64,000 nt of DNA from Psychrobacter glaciei (lineage in GTDB: Bacteria; Pseudomonadota; Gammaproteobacteria; Pseudomonadales; Moraxellaceae). This document shows, piece after piece, positions 1 to 12,517 of this stretch. The stretch lies in contig NZ_BMZR01000001.1 of NCBI RefSeq assembly GCF_014652895.1, positions 496,001-560,000 on the forward strand. The letters are read 5' to 3'. The notes beneath the pieces are model-generated. The model worked only from the letters and a program-made list of their open reading frames with translations. It did no database searches and had not been told where the DNA came from. Positions within the stretch are counted from its first letter, which is position 1, and every line of letters starts with the position of its first letter. Made by a program: the position numbers and the translations under genes.

Positions 1-2
1 AA

Positions 3-986
3 CAGACAATCGTAGATTCTTCAACAGGAACTGCATTTCCTAATGAATTCATTAATCCAGCTGTTCTAGATTCTGATTATGATAAAAACACCAACGTTAG
101 CGTTCATACTGAATCATGGACAGGTTTGGTAGGTTTTAAATCTAACGGCTTCCAAGTATATGGTGGTCCAGTGATACAAAAAGTAAAAGCAGAAGTGCAT
201 TTACGTGGCCAAGCATATGGTCCATTGACAGGTTATGATGCCAACGTCAATAAAGACACTGACTATGGTTGGGCGGCTGGTCTTTCCTATAGTAAACCAG
301 AGATTGCCTTAAATGCAGCGTTAACATATCGCTCGGAAATTGATCATAAAACCGCGGTAGGTGAAAGAGTACCTCTATTAGATAATGATCTTATAAAAAG
401 TGTATTTATCGGTAAATATAATGAACTTAATCCTAACGATATAATCACGCCTGAATTGGCGGCAGCTATTGGTGCTGATGCGACTACCGAAGCAACTGTG
501 ACCACACCAGAGTCAGTTAACTTAAACATTCAGACGGGCTTAAGTGAAAAATATCAGCTGCTAGGCACATTAGATGTACGCTGGGTGCCTTGGAGTGACT
601 TTAGTATTGTGCCTCCTCTTTATAATGCCTACTCTAAAGGAGCCGTTGCTGGTGGCTTACCACTATTGTCTTATGACAAAGACCAATGGAAAGTCGACGT
701 TGGTTTGGCTAAACGCTTCAACGAAAAATTAGCGGGTTCTGTTGTGGTTGGTTATGACTCTGGTGCAGGTGATCCTGTCAGTTCATTGGGTACTATTGAT
801 GGTTTCTATAGTATCGGTGGTGGGGTTAAATATAATGTCACTCCTGAATGGGCCGTATCTGTCGGTGGAAAATACTTGAAGTTTGGTGATGCGACTGGAC
901 AGTTACCGAACGGCAGTATCGTTAGTAAATCTGAAGACAACGATGGTTACATCGCTGGTGTAAAACTGTCTTATCAGAGTCAGTAA
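3..986 (+). CDS. FadL/OmpP1-type outer membrane transport protein, 5' truncated by the window
   Basis: The reading frame is open to the left window edge, so only the last 327 codons are present; the internal TTG at 126 is not a believable start. The visible protein alternates short amphipathic strands with Gly/Asn/Asp turns, as in an outer-membrane beta-barrel. Segments such as YGWAAGLSYSKPEIALNAAL and the near-terminal GYIAGVKLSYQSQ resemble the C-terminal half of FadL/OmpP1/TodX porins, which pass long-chain fatty acids or other hydrophobic compounds across the outer membrane. It lies 295 nt upstream of the first giant lipoprotein gene on the same strand, with only a weak inverted repeat (1026-1034 / 1054-1062) between, so a functional link is possible but unproven. 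Family is fairly secure; substrate unknown. Confidence 0.75.
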   Translation, partial: QTIVDSSTGTAFPNEFINPAVLDSDYDKNTNVSVHTESWTGLVGFKSNGFQVYGGPVIQKVKAEVHLRGQAYGPLTGYDANVNKDTDYGWAAGLSYSKPEIALNAALTYRSEIDHKTAVGERVPLLDNDLIKSVFIGKYNELNPNDIITPELAAAIGADATTEATVTTPESVNLNIQTGLSEKYQLLGTLDVRWVPWSDFSIVPPLYNAYSKGAVAGGLPLLSYDKDQWKVDVGLAKRFNEKLAGSVVVGYDSGAGDPVSSLGTIDGFYSIGGGVKYNVTPEWAVSVGGKYLKFGDATGQLPNGSIVSKSEDNDGYIAGVKLSYQSQ

Positions 987-1281
987 CTTCATTCTTAAAC
1001 TTAGTTCTTATTTTGATTGAAATTTTATAAAGCTTATCGAGTTGTAATGGGTGAGCTTTATAATAAGCTGCAATGTTTTAAATAAAATTATAGATATTAA
1101 TAAAGAAGACTACTAAGTCGGTTGTTACTATCGAAGTTGAAAGTCATCTCTCTTCAAAAGTAATAGACCATTAAGTTTTGACTGGTCAAGCTACTTTTTA
1201 GTATCTGCAAAATTATTCAGCTATTATATAAATAGTTGAATATAAAGGGAATATCTCATTATAATCCATGGAGGAATACGA
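987..1281. other. intergenic gap before the first giant lipoprotein gene
   Basis: No gene is seen. An imperfect stem (arms 1026-1034 and 1054-1062, TATAAAGCT/AGCTTTATA) could end the FadL-like transcript, but it lacks a good T-run. A possible -35 TTGACT (1178-1183) is followed by a poor -10. A strong GGAGG (1270-1274) sits 7 nt before the ATG at 1282 and is almost identical to the leader of the second lipoprotein gene. Confidence 0.5.
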
Positions 1282-4248
<2,967 letters not shown>

Positions 4249-4266
4249 ATCAGTCTGACAGTTTGT

Positions 4267-4296
4267 AAAAAAAAGCGCCTTAGGGCGCTTTTTTTT
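4267..4296 (+). terminator. rho-independent terminator of the 988-codon lipoprotein gene
   Basis: AAGCGCC (4273-4279) pairs with GGCGCTT (4284-4290) around a 4-nt loop, extended by an A-run on the left and followed by a T-run. It lies 18 nt after the stop codon. Confidence 0.9.
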
Positions 4297-5016
4297 GTAG
4301 ATGATAAACTGAGAAAGCAATCATTATTTCAGTTTACAGATGTTCTTTTAGTTGATTAATGTTTATTTTATTAAAGGGAGTGTTTTACAACAAAAAGATA
4401 TTTTTTATTTAAAGAAAAACTATTGTTTATTTTTATCTATTAATATGTTGGTATATATCGAGTATATAATCAGTATTTTAGTCCGTCAGTCATAACTTAT
4501 TATTATCTCCCAATCATTTGAAAGTGACGACTCTCACACACTCACTATGTCACCTGAGTATTAAAAAATATTAATAAGGCATTTCTGTCACAGTTGATCA
4601 GATTTATTCAGAATTTTTTGATAAAAATACGTCAATAATCAGAGATTATTATATTTTCATAGCCTTTATAGACATAAACCAAGAGTATTCTACTTATTTT
4701 AGCTTTATAAAAGAAATATAGTTCAACTATTGCCTCTATCTAATCACTTTTATAGATTGCTCATAAATGGTGGTTATCAATTTGAATTTTTGGTATGCAA
4801 TATTAGTAAAGCAATAGTCATGTACATACATTCAACCTTCTTCATGATTTCTATATATTCTATTTAATAAATATTAATTAGTAACTAAAAGTTACAGTGG
4901 ACATTATTTCATTTTTATTTATTGACTTTTTGTATGTAATTTGTTTATCTATACGCGTTAGTAGATAAAAGTTATGTTTAACGGAATATTCATAAAACTT
5001 TCATGGAGGAATTCGA
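4297..5016. other. AT-rich 720-bp gap between the two giant lipoprotein genes
   Basis: No credible coding region, tRNA or known riboswitch is seen; the DNA is strikingly AT-rich. A TTGACT (4922-4927) could be a -35 element, but the nearby -10 candidates are poor. The strong GGAGGA (5005-5010) before the ATG at 5017 lies in a leader nearly identical to that of the upstream paralogue. The length leaves room for regulatory DNA or a long 5' untranslated leader. Confidence 0.5.
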
Positions 5017-8000
5017 ATGCCACTTGACCGTCATTCAATCTTGGCTGTATCAACAGCAAAAAAATTAAATACCCCGCTCAAAGCTAGTGTTGTTCTTTTG
5101 ACTGCTATGATCCTAGCCTCATGTTCAACGAGTGGAGGAGATAACTCTATTGCTCCAAAACCAACCCCTGTTTTACCAGGGGTGGAAGATGGAGAAACTG
5201 GTGGCGGTGAAACTGGTGATGATACAGCAGCTATCAAAGCAGCAGAGGCTAGAGCCAAAGATGCAGAAGCTAAAGCGGTAATTGCAGAGAGTCAGACAAA
5301 AATTGCACAAACTAAATTGGCAGAAGCTACCAAAGCACTAGACACGGCGAAAAAAGATGCACAAGAAAAAATTGATGCTTTAGAAAATGCATCAAAATCA
5401 GAAATAAATGCTGCTAAAAAAGCGGCACAAACTGCTCAAGATGCACTTAAAACCGCTGAAGAGACATTTAAAGTAGAATCATCTAAAGCTGTTGCCACTG
5501 CTAAAGCAGAAGCGGCAGAAGCTAAAATCGCAGCAGAAGCAGCAAGAGCAGAAGCTGTAGCTAAAATTGAAGCAGCCGCAAAAGCCTCTAAATCACAAGT
5601 TGACTTGGCTAAAAAAGCTGCCGCAGAAGCAGTAGAAAAAGTAAAAGTCGCAGAAGACAAAGCTAAAGAAGCAGAGGTTAGAGCGAAGACGGCGATAGAG
5701 GCTGCAGAAGCAAGAGTAAAAGCGGCTGAAGCTATCGCAAAAACAGAATCGGAGAAAGCCAAACAAGAAGCCAATGCCAAAGTGACCGCGGAAGCAAAGG
5801 CAAAAGCAGCAGAAGAAGCTAAAACAGAAGCAGAAAAAGCAACTGTAGCTGCAGAAACCGCTCGTGCTAAAGCCGAAGCTGCTAAATTAGAAGCAGAAAA
5901 AGCTTTAGAAGAAGTTCTAGCAAATGGTGGTGGTTCGGAGGCTTTACAGAAAGAAGCCGAGCGCAAAGCAAAATTAGCAGAGCAAGCCCAAGCTCAAGCC
6001 CAAGAGGCCCAAGCTGTTGCTCAAGCTGCTCAACAAGCTGCCGCCGCTCAAGTCGCTGCTGCTCAGCAAGCCCAACAAGCTGCCGAAGCAGCCTTGGCAG
6101 CAGCCGCCATCAAGAATGCGCCCGAAGCCACTAAATCAGGTGTTCAGTCATTGAACATCGACCCATCAGCTGCTGGCTTACCTAATGCCTTTACCGCTAC
6201 TAGTCGTGACTTTAATACTACCGCAAACAGTGTTGAAGCACGAGCAGACACTGCCTCAGGTGGTCTATTACCAATCGTCAATATCACCACCTCTGGTACG
6301 AATGACACCAACTTACAAAACGGATTTAAATCTCACGACGACAGCACTGATATTACAACCGCCCTTGGTGTACTGCCATTAACTTATACCTCAACCTATA
6401 AAGACTTTGGCGATGACATGCGCATCGGTCACATTGATGGTGCAGCAGCTCTTGGTGCAAATAAGCTACCAGTGAATGGCGTTGCAGTAGTCGGTAATGC
6501 CACCCAAGCTGCCAACATGCCGACCGAAGGTAAAGTTGGCTACACAGGAGATGCCACGTATCGCAAGCTGGGCATCGGTAATGACATCGAGTTTGGTAAA
6601 TCAGTATTTACCGCAGACTTTGTCGCTCAAAACGTTAAAGGCGATCTCACCTTCGATAAAGCCGGTAAGATTGGTTTAACAGCGGGCATCAATGGTAATC
6701 AGTTCTCAGGTACTGCAGATACCAACGCAGGCTACAGTACCGAAGGTGGGTTCTTCGGTGGTGACGCGCAGTATCTAGGCGGTGTCTACGAAGGTAAAGG
6801 CGCTCAAGGTACTTATGGTGCAAAGAGTGACAAACAAACCGCAGCAGAAAAAGCAGCTGACAAGGCGCAAGCTGATGTTAAAACAGCTCAAGCGGCAACC
6901 GCTGCCGCTCAGGCGCAAGCTGCTGCTGCCCAAGCTGCTGCCGAAAAAGCCAAAGCTGATGCTGCCAAGGCGCAAGAAGCCTTGGTGGCTGCTGAAGAAG
7001 CTTTAGCAAATGCTGGTAATGGTGAAAATCAGCTAGCAGCCGCTCTAGAACGTGCCGCCGCCGCTGAAGCCGCAGAAGAAGCTGCATTAGAAGCCGCTGA
7101 GACTGCAAAAAATGCCAGAGCCGCTGCCGAGATTGCAAAAATAGCTGCAGAAACAGCTGCCAAAGCTGCGAAAGATGCAGCAGATAAAGCTGTTGGTGAG
7201 GCCAAAGTTGAAGCGGATAAAAAAGTAGCCGCAGCCAACCAACAAGTAGCCGATGCTAAAGTACGAGCGGATAAAGCTGAGATTGATGCTAACACTGCTA
7301 AAGCTGCAGAAGCTAAAGCTAAAACAGAAGCAGCGGAAGCTAAAGCCAAAGCCGACATAGCAGTGAAAGCAGCCAATGCCAAAACAGACCTTGCTAATCA
7401 ACAGGCTGCAGATGCTCAAGCTCAAGCCCAAACTGAAAAACAAAAAGCCGCTGCTGCCCAAGCAGAGGCTGATAAAGCTAAAGGTGAGTTGGTAACAGCA
7501 CAAGCCGACTTAGCCGCAGCCGAAAAAGCACTGGCAGATGCATTAGCTTCAGGTGGTGGTAACACCGAAGCCCTGCAAGCAGAAGTAGACCGTCGCCAAG
7601 CCGCCCTTGACGCGGCGAATGCTAAAATCATTGCTACCGAGCAAGCTCAAGCACAAGCCGCCGCTGCTGCTGCCGCTCAAGTCGCTGCTGCCCAATCTGC
7701 CCAACAAGCGGCTGAAGATGCCTTAGCAGCAGCTAAGATCAAGAATGCTCCTGAAGCGGAGAAGTCTGGTGCTCAATCTATCAACGTTGGTACATCAGTT
7801 GCCGGTCTTCCCGATTTTGTAGTAACGACACGTGATTTTGAGATTGGTGAAAATAATGTCATAGCTCGCGCTGACGTAGCTTCTGGAGATCTACTGCCCA
7901 AAGTTGACGTTAATATTTCAGGTGAAGGAGATACCGAGCTTGCCAACGGTTTCAAGAGCCATGATGACAATACTTCTATCACAACAGCTTTAGGTGAGTT

Positions 8001-10686
8001 GCCATTAGAATACACCTCAGTCTATAAAGACTATGGTAATGACATGCGCGTCGGTCATATTGATGGTGCAGCAAACCTACAAGGCACTGACATTCCTGTA
8101 AATGGCGTAGCTGTCGTTGGTAATCCCACCCAAGCGGCTAATATGCCGACGGAAGGTAAAGTTGGCTACACAGGAGATGCCACGTATCGTCAACTAGGCA
8201 TCGGTAATGACATCGAGTTTGGTAAATCAGTATTTACTGCTGACTTTGTCGCTCAAAACGTTAAAGGCGATCTCACCTTCGATAAAGCCGGTAAGATTGG
8301 TTTAACAGCGGGCATCAATGGTAATCAGTTCTCAGGTACTGCAGATACCAACGCAGGCTACAGTACCGAAGGTGGATTCTTTGGCGGTGATGCTCAGTAT
8401 CTAGGCGGTGTCTACGAAGGTAAAGGCGCTCAAGGTACTTATGGTGCAAAGAGTGACAAACAAACCGCAGCAGAAAAAGCAGCTGAAAAGGCGCAAGCTG
8501 ATGCTGATAAGGCGCAAGCTGCTATCGCTAATGCCAATGCCCAAGCTGCCAATGCCCAAGCTGCTGCAGACAAAGCCAAAGCTGATGCTACCAAGGCGCA
8601 AGAAGCCTTGGCGGCCGCTGAAGAAGCTTTAGCAAATGCTGGTACAGGAGATGGTGGTCTTGCTGCTGCATTGGCTCGTGCTGAAGCCGCCGAAGCTGCA
8701 GAAGGCGCTGCATTAGAAGCTGCTTCTAAAGCCGACGCTGCCCGAATTGCTGCGCAAACGGCTCAAATGGCTGCGGAACAGGCTCAAATTTCGGCTGAAA
8801 AAGTGGCTGAAAAAGCAGTAGGGGATGCCCAAGCACAAAAAGAGGCTAAAGAAAAAGCACTGCAGGCTCAAGCAGTAGCAGAGAGCGCCAAAGCTGTGGC
8901 AGAAGCGGCTAAGATTGAAGCAGAGAATGCTAAAACTGAAGCTTTAAATGCTAAAGTGAGCGCTGAAGCAGCAAGAGATGAAGCCATAGCGAGAGCAGAG
9001 GCTGCAGAAGCTGAAGCGTTAGAAGCCGCTAATAAATTTACGGCTCCAGATTCAAGAGTATCGGGTTTCCAAAGTACTTCCGTAGGCTCTGATGACGGAA
9101 TTTTTGACAACAACTCCAATAGCTATAACCAATTGAAGGTTTATGCTAACGAAGTTGATGGCAGAGCTTCCCTAAAACCAATTGATGTGAAGTTAAGAGG
9201 CGCAAATGATGGCGCTGCTGACAACACTTATGGTACAGGCAATAACGGTTTTAAAGAGCACAAAGGCAGCACGTCATTTGAAGGTCGTTTAGGGGGGACT
9301 ATTCACAATCGAGATATGAATTACTCTTCAGTGTATAAAAACTTCGATAACCAAATGCAGATTGGACATTTAGAAGGTGACATCAAAAATGGCATATTGT
9401 ATAAGAGCCATTTGTCTAATACTTATGTCCAAGGTAATGCCACTAACCTTGGTGATATGGACAAATTAGCCAACGTAAATGAAGGTAAGGCCAATTATGA
9501 AGGGGTGGCTACCTATGCAGAAGGTGGAAAAATCGCAGTCGATGGTACTTCTAAGTTCGATGTTGACTTTGTCGCCAAATCAGTGAAAGGCGAGCTGGAA
9601 TTTGCTGACAAGCAGGTTGATATCAATGCGACTATCTCTAATAATATCTTTGCTAGTGAGCAAGGTGCTGCTGTCAATACTGTCGGTGGTTTCTACGGTA
9701 AAGGTGCTAGCCTACTAGGCGGTGTCTACGAAAGAGAGACTAAAGATAACTATATCAAAGGTACTTATGGTGCTTCTAAAGTAGATCCAACAGTTGAAGT
9801 AGTGCCTGACCCAACAGAATCTAAAATGACTGGATTCCAATCTACGGCGCTGAGTAGTAAAGAGAAAACGCTACCACTGGGTCAAGGTCAGCTTGATAAT
9901 GCTATCGGCTATGTTGAAATTCGCGACGATAAATCGGCTTGGACTGAACTAAAAATAGAAAATGGTTCTGAGGTGCCAGTAGATAATCGTAAAGGTGATA
10001 ACTTTACTAGCTTCAGTAAAGGCAAAGTGCTTGCTGACATGGTCAAGCCAGATACTGTGTTAGAGCCTATCACTGTCAATTTAACGGCTGCAAGTGGTGA
10101 GCAGAAAGTTGAAGCAGGTAGAGGTAGTTTGAATCCGACTTACCAATATAACGCTGTCTACAAGAACTTTGATTCACAGATGCAAGTCGGTCATGTTTAT
10201 GGCAATTTAAACTCAATTGCAGGAGATGTCTCACGCGCTGCTAATGTCTATGTAGAAGGTTATTTAACTTCTCAAGCAGGTATGGAAAGTCTTAAGAATG
10301 TTAACGCAGGTAAGGCGCAATACCAAGGTATGGCAACTTATATTGAAAACATTCATTTGGCTGACAATGCATCTACTGCCCCAGTCAATGGGACTTCTGC
10401 TTTCAATATCGACTTCGTTAATGGCTCAGTTGATGGTACGCTCTCATTTACTGGTACGGGCTATAAGTACATGCCAGCTGGCAACGAAATAAAAATCGAT
10501 GCTGATATTACAGGAAACACCTTTGCTGGCAATAAAAATGGCATTGACACCGCTGGCGGTTTCTACGGTAAAGAAGCTCAGTTCTTAGGGGGTATTTATC
10601 AAGATGCTTCAGTACCAGGTGGTAGCGGTGATGTTGCTGGAACAGGTACCAAATTCCAAGGAACCTTTGGTGCTGAAAAGCAATAA
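5017..10686 (+). CDS. giant Slam-type surface lipoprotein with four TbpB-like barrels on Ala-rich coiled-coil stalks
   Basis: Predicted surface lipoprotein of 1889 residues. The signal peptide is almost the same as in the 988-residue neighbour, with lipobox LASC and Cys36. A Gly/Asp-rich spacer leads into coiled coil 1 (about 71-365, rich in Ala, Lys, Glu and Gln), barrel 1 (about 366-606), coiled coil 2 (607-907), barrel 2 (908-1147), coiled coil 3 (1148-1340), barrel 3 (1341-1588), a Pro-containing linker and barrel 4 (1589-1889). The barrels end in GTYGAK or GTFGAEK with upstream GGFFGGDAQYLGGVY-type motifs, the TbpB-like signature. Barrel 4 and its C-terminus ([10 protein letters not shown]) match domain 3 of the neighbour. 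Barrels 1 and 2 are nearly identical at DNA level over about 350 bp, 1626 bp apart. GGG hinges interrupt coils 1 and 2. It is probably exported by the Slam encoded directly downstream. The ligand is unknown. Confidence 0.85.
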   Translation: MPLDRHSILAVSTAKKLNTPLKASVVLLTAMILASCSTSGGDNSIAPKPTPVLPGVEDGETGGGETGDDTAAIKAAEARAKDAEAKAVIAESQTKIAQTKLAEATKALDTAKKDAQEKIDALENASKSEINAAKKAAQTAQDALKTAEETFKVESSKAVATAKAEAAEAKIAAEAARAEAVAKIEAAAKASKSQVDLAKKAAAEAVEKVKVAEDKAKEAEVRAKTAIEAAEARVKAAEAIAKTESEKAKQEANAKVTAEAKAKAAEEAKTEAEKATVAAETARAKAEAAKLEAEKALEEVLANGGGSEALQKEAERKAKLAEQAQAQAQEAQAVAQAAQQAAAAQVAAAQQAQQAAEAALAAAAIKNAPEATKSGVQSLNIDPSAAGLPNAFTATSRDFNTTANSVEARADTASGGLLPIVNITTSGTNDTNLQNGFKSHDDSTDITTALGVLPLTYTSTYKDFGDDMRIGHIDGAAALGANKLPVNGVAVVGNATQAANMPTEGKVGYTGDATYRKLGIGNDIEFGKSVFTADFVAQNVKGDLTFDKAGKIGLTAGINGNQFSGTADTNAGYSTEGGFFGGDAQYLGGVYEGKGAQGTYGAKSDKQTAAEKAADKAQADVKTAQAATAAAQAQAAAAQAAAEKAKADAAKAQEALVAAEEALANAGNGENQLAAALERAAAAEAAEEAALEAAETAKNARAAAEIAKIAAETAAKAAKDAADKAVGEAKVEADKKVAAANQQVADAKVRADKAEIDANTAKAAEAKAKTEAAEAKAKADIAVKAANAKTDLANQQAADAQAQAQTEKQKAAAAQAEADKAKGELVTAQADLAAAEKALADALASGGGNTEALQAEVDRRQAALDAANAKIIATEQAQAQAAAAAAAQVAAAQSAQQAAEDALAAAKIKNAPEAEKSGAQSINVGTSVAGLPDFVVTTRDFEIGENNVIARADVASGDLLPKVDVNISGEGDTELANGFKSHDDNTSITTALGELPLEYTSVYKDYGNDMRVGHIDGAANLQGTDIPVNGVAVVGNPTQAANMPTEGKVGYTGDATYRQLGIGNDIEFGKSVFTADFVAQNVKGDLTFDKAGKIGLTAGINGNQFSGTADTNAGYSTEGGFFGGDAQYLGGVYEGKGAQGTYGAKSDKQTAAEKAAEKAQADADKAQAAIANANAQAANAQAAADKAKADATKAQEALAAAEEALANAGTGDGGLAAALARAEAAEAAEGAALEAASKADAARIAAQTAQMAAEQAQISAEKVAEKAVGDAQAQKEAKEKALQAQAVAESAKAVAEAAKIEAENAKTEALNAKVSAEAARDEAIARAEAAEAEALEAANKFTAPDSRVSGFQSTSVGSDDGIFDNNSNSYNQLKVYANEVDGRASLKPIDVKLRGANDGAADNTYGTGNNGFKEHKGSTSFEGRLGGTIHNRDMNYSSVYKNFDNQMQIGHLEGDIKNGILYKSHLSNTYVQGNATNLGDMDKLANVNEGKANYEGVATYAEGGKIAVDGTSKFDVDFVAKSVKGELEFADKQVDINATISNNIFASEQGAAVNTVGGFYGKGASLLGGVYERETKDNYIKGTYGASKVDPTVEVVPDPTESKMTGFQSTALSSKEKTLPLGQGQLDNAIGYVEIRDDKSAWTELKIENGSEVPVDNRKGDNFTSFSKGKVLADMVKPDTVLEPITVNLTAASGEQKVEAGRGSLNPTYQYNAVYKNFDSQMQVGHVYGNLNSIAGDVSRAANVYVEGYLTSQAGMESLKNVNAGKAQYQGMATYIENIHLADNASTAPVNGTSAFNIDFVNGSVDGTLSFTGTGYKYMPAGNEIKIDADITGNTFAGNKNGIDTAGGFYGKEAQFLGGIYQDASVPGGSGDVAGTGTKFQGTFGAEKQ
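6517..6877 (+). repeat. copy 1 of an internal near-identical repeat (barrel 1 end plus start of coiled coil 2)
   Basis: This stretch recurs at 8143-8503 with only a few base differences, an offset of 1626 bp or 542 codons. It covers the C-terminal half of the barrel and the first residues of the following coil. The flanking coil and the N-terminal barrel halves are far more diverged. Confidence 0.9.
8143..8503 (+). repeat. copy 2 of the internal near-identical repeat (barrel 2 end plus start of coiled coil 3)
   Basis: Partner of 6517-6877. The high identity confined to this part of a longer duplicated module suggests gene conversion or a recent exchange between the two modules. Confidence 0.9.
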
Positions 10687-10710
10687 ATCGCTGTGACTAT
10701 ATAGAGTAAA

Positions 10711-10737
10711 GAAAAAGCGTCCTGGGGCGCTTTTTCT
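10711..10737 (+). terminator. rho-independent terminator of the 1889-codon lipoprotein gene
   Basis: GAAAAAGCGTC pairs with GGCGCTTTTTC (one G-T pair) around a 4-base loop, with the T-run inside the 3' arm. It lies between the lipoprotein and Slam genes, so Slam needs either read-through or its own promoter. Confidence 0.8.
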
Positions 10738-10812
10738 CTCGCTTAAACCATCAAAATCCCTTAGGATAATTAAGTTTGGAAATTTACAGATCGTAATTTG
10801 GTAAGGATACCT

Positions 10813-12366
10813 ATGAACAATCGATATATACGTAAACCTTTAACAGCTTCAATTCTGCTATCTATAATGGCTTTTCCTCTATCGGTTATGGCAGCAGAGC
10901 CCGTCTTAGAAGAGATAGAACCAGAGCTTGACCAAGCTGCCGAACTCCTCAAGCGTGAGAACCAAACTGCTGTATCAGACCCTACAGCACCTTCTACCGT
11001 CGTCTCAGATACAGAGGCTCAACGTGCTATCAGAAGTCGTCAGCAACTTGCTGCCGCCACCGCTTACAATTTAGAAGCCTTAAAAGCCAATCCAGCAGCA
11101 TTTAGCAAGTATTTAAACGATGCGTTGGCTGCACAGGATATGGTAACCGTCAAAGAATTATTGCCGCATTATAAAGCACTAGAAACCAATGACCCGATGC
11201 TTATTAATTTTGCTGATGCACTCGTATATCGTAGTGAAGCTAAAAACAAGCAAGCCATCGCCATCTATCGTAATATGCTAGCGGCAGACCCAGACTTCCA
11301 CCCAGTACGCCTGAATATGGCGTTGGCTCTGCAAGCAGACAAACAGTATGCCGCCGCGAAAGACCAATTCTTAAAGCTACAATCAGTCGACTTACCGGCA
11401 CCTGTTATAGCTAGGGTTCAAGGCTCATTGGCTCAGATAAACAGTCTCGAAAACTGGCGTTTTGATGCCTCTGCCAGCTACGTCAAGGATGATAACATCA
11501 ATGATGCGCCATCAAAGACTATCCAATCTCAATTAGGCAACTCAGTTGAGCAAAAGTCAGCCAATGGTATTCAAGTATCAGCCAGTGCAAACAAACGCTT
11601 TAATTTACCCGATAACTTTTATGCCACGGTGGGTGGTAATGCCTCACTAAAAGGCTATTGGGATGAGACTGACTATAACGACTATTTATTCACGGCTTCT
11701 GCTGGTGTCGGTTATGATGATGCCAAAAATGATCTCTCTCTCACGCCATTTGTGACGAAACGATACTATGATGAAGAGCCATATAGTCTACGTAAAGGCG
11801 TCACTGTTAGTGGTTCTCGCTGGGTAAAACCTAAGCTGAAGCTATCAGCGACTGGCATTTTATCTAAAGAAACGTTTGAAGATGACGACAATAAAAATCG
11901 CGAGACTGACGGACAGTTTTTGGGTCTAAATGCATTCTATATTAAAGACGCCAAAGAATACTTTTATGGTGGTCTTGGTAATTATCAAAACGACGTACCC
12001 AAATCTAGCATTATCAGCTATGACCGCAACTCTGTAAACGTTGGTTGGGGTCGTGAGTGGAAGCGAGGTATTTCTACCCTAACGACAGCGGGCTACGCTG
12101 TAAAAGAGTACGATGACCCGTCTGACTCTTACCCAGCAGGTAGTGGTGCTTTAAATGGTTACTACAATGCTGTCGGTGGTAAAGTTGGCTCGACAAGAGA
12201 AGACAAGACCACCTCATTAGGCTTACAAGTCTGGAAGCGTGACTTAACTTTTTATGGTCTGACACCGCGACTGGTATTTGATTATGATCAGACTTCCAGT
12301 AACTTTGATTATTATGATGATCGCGATGAGAAGTCGGCAACCATATTGTTAACCAAGACCTTTTAG
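10813..12366 (+). CDS. Slam-family surface lipoprotein assembly modulator
   Basis: Outer-membrane protein of 517 residues that should move lipoproteins from the periplasmic to the outer face of the outer membrane. ATG at 10813, with AAGGA at 10803-10807, is preferred to the in-frame TTG 15 nt upstream. A signal peptide ends near VMA-AEP (cleavage after residue 27). Residues about 60-185 are helical and TPR-like (ALVYRSEAKNKQAIAIYRNM, LNMALALQADKQYAAAKDQF). From about 195 on, the sequence is a beta-barrel beginning WRFDASASYVKDDNIND, the typical entry to the Slam (DUF560) barrel, and it ends in Phe as outer-membrane barrels do. Its place directly after two TbpB-like lipoproteins is the classic Slam-client arrangement. 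Whether it also serves other clients is unknown. Confidence 0.88.
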   Translation: MNNRYIRKPLTASILLSIMAFPLSVMAAEPVLEEIEPELDQAAELLKRENQTAVSDPTAPSTVVSDTEAQRAIRSRQQLAAATAYNLEALKANPAAFSKYLNDALAAQDMVTVKELLPHYKALETNDPMLINFADALVYRSEAKNKQAIAIYRNMLAADPDFHPVRLNMALALQADKQYAAAKDQFLKLQSVDLPAPVIARVQGSLAQINSLENWRFDASASYVKDDNINDAPSKTIQSQLGNSVEQKSANGIQVSASANKRFNLPDNFYATVGGNASLKGYWDETDYNDYLFTASAGVGYDDAKNDLSLTPFVTKRYYDEEPYSLRKGVTVSGSRWVKPKLKLSATGILSKETFEDDDNKNRETDGQFLGLNAFYIKDAKEYFYGGLGNYQNDVPKSSIISYDRNSVNVGWGREWKRGISTLTTAGYAVKEYDDPSDSYPAGSGALNGYYNAVGGKVGSTREDKTTSLGLQVWKRDLTFYGLTPRLVFDYDQTSSNFDYYDDRDEKSATILLTKTF

Positions 12367-12377
12367 TACCTTATAGC

Positions 12378-12445
12378 TAGGGCGTGTATTTAGCTAGGGC
12401 ATGTACTTATTTCCATTGCTATTCTTAAAATGAGAACACACCCTA
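12378..12445. repeat. short degenerate copy of MITE family 1
   Basis: TAGGGCGTGT starts at 12378 and is repeated as TAGGGCATGT at 12395; the right end AAAATGAGAACACACCCTA closes at 12445. The internal body of the longer copies is missing. It lies between the convergent Slam and putP genes. Confidence 0.65.
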
Positions 12446-12462
12446 ATATAATTGCTCATAAT

Positions 12463-12496
12463 AAAAAACCTCGCCAATCATGGCGAGGTTTTTTTT
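12463..12496. terminator. bidirectional terminator shared by slam and putP
   Basis: AAAAAACCTCGCCA pairs perfectly with TGGCGAGGTTTTTT around a 4-base loop (ATCA). A-runs and T-runs flank both arms, so it can stop transcription from the convergent genes on either side. Confidence 0.92.
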
Positions 12497-12517
12497 GATA
12501 GTGATAAGATTATTTAC

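Noticed and set aside
5436-5966. 176-codon Ala/Ser-rich ORF on the minus strand, and similar ones at 7029-7503 and 8868-9119
   Set aside because: They are antisense shadows of the Ala/Lys/Glu-rich coiled coils; their length comes from codon bias in the real gene.
6782-7006. Lys/Leu/Pro-rich ORFs on the plus strand at 6782-7006 and 8408-8632
   Set aside because: Out-of-frame readings of the duplicated lipoprotein module, present twice only because the DNA is duplicated.
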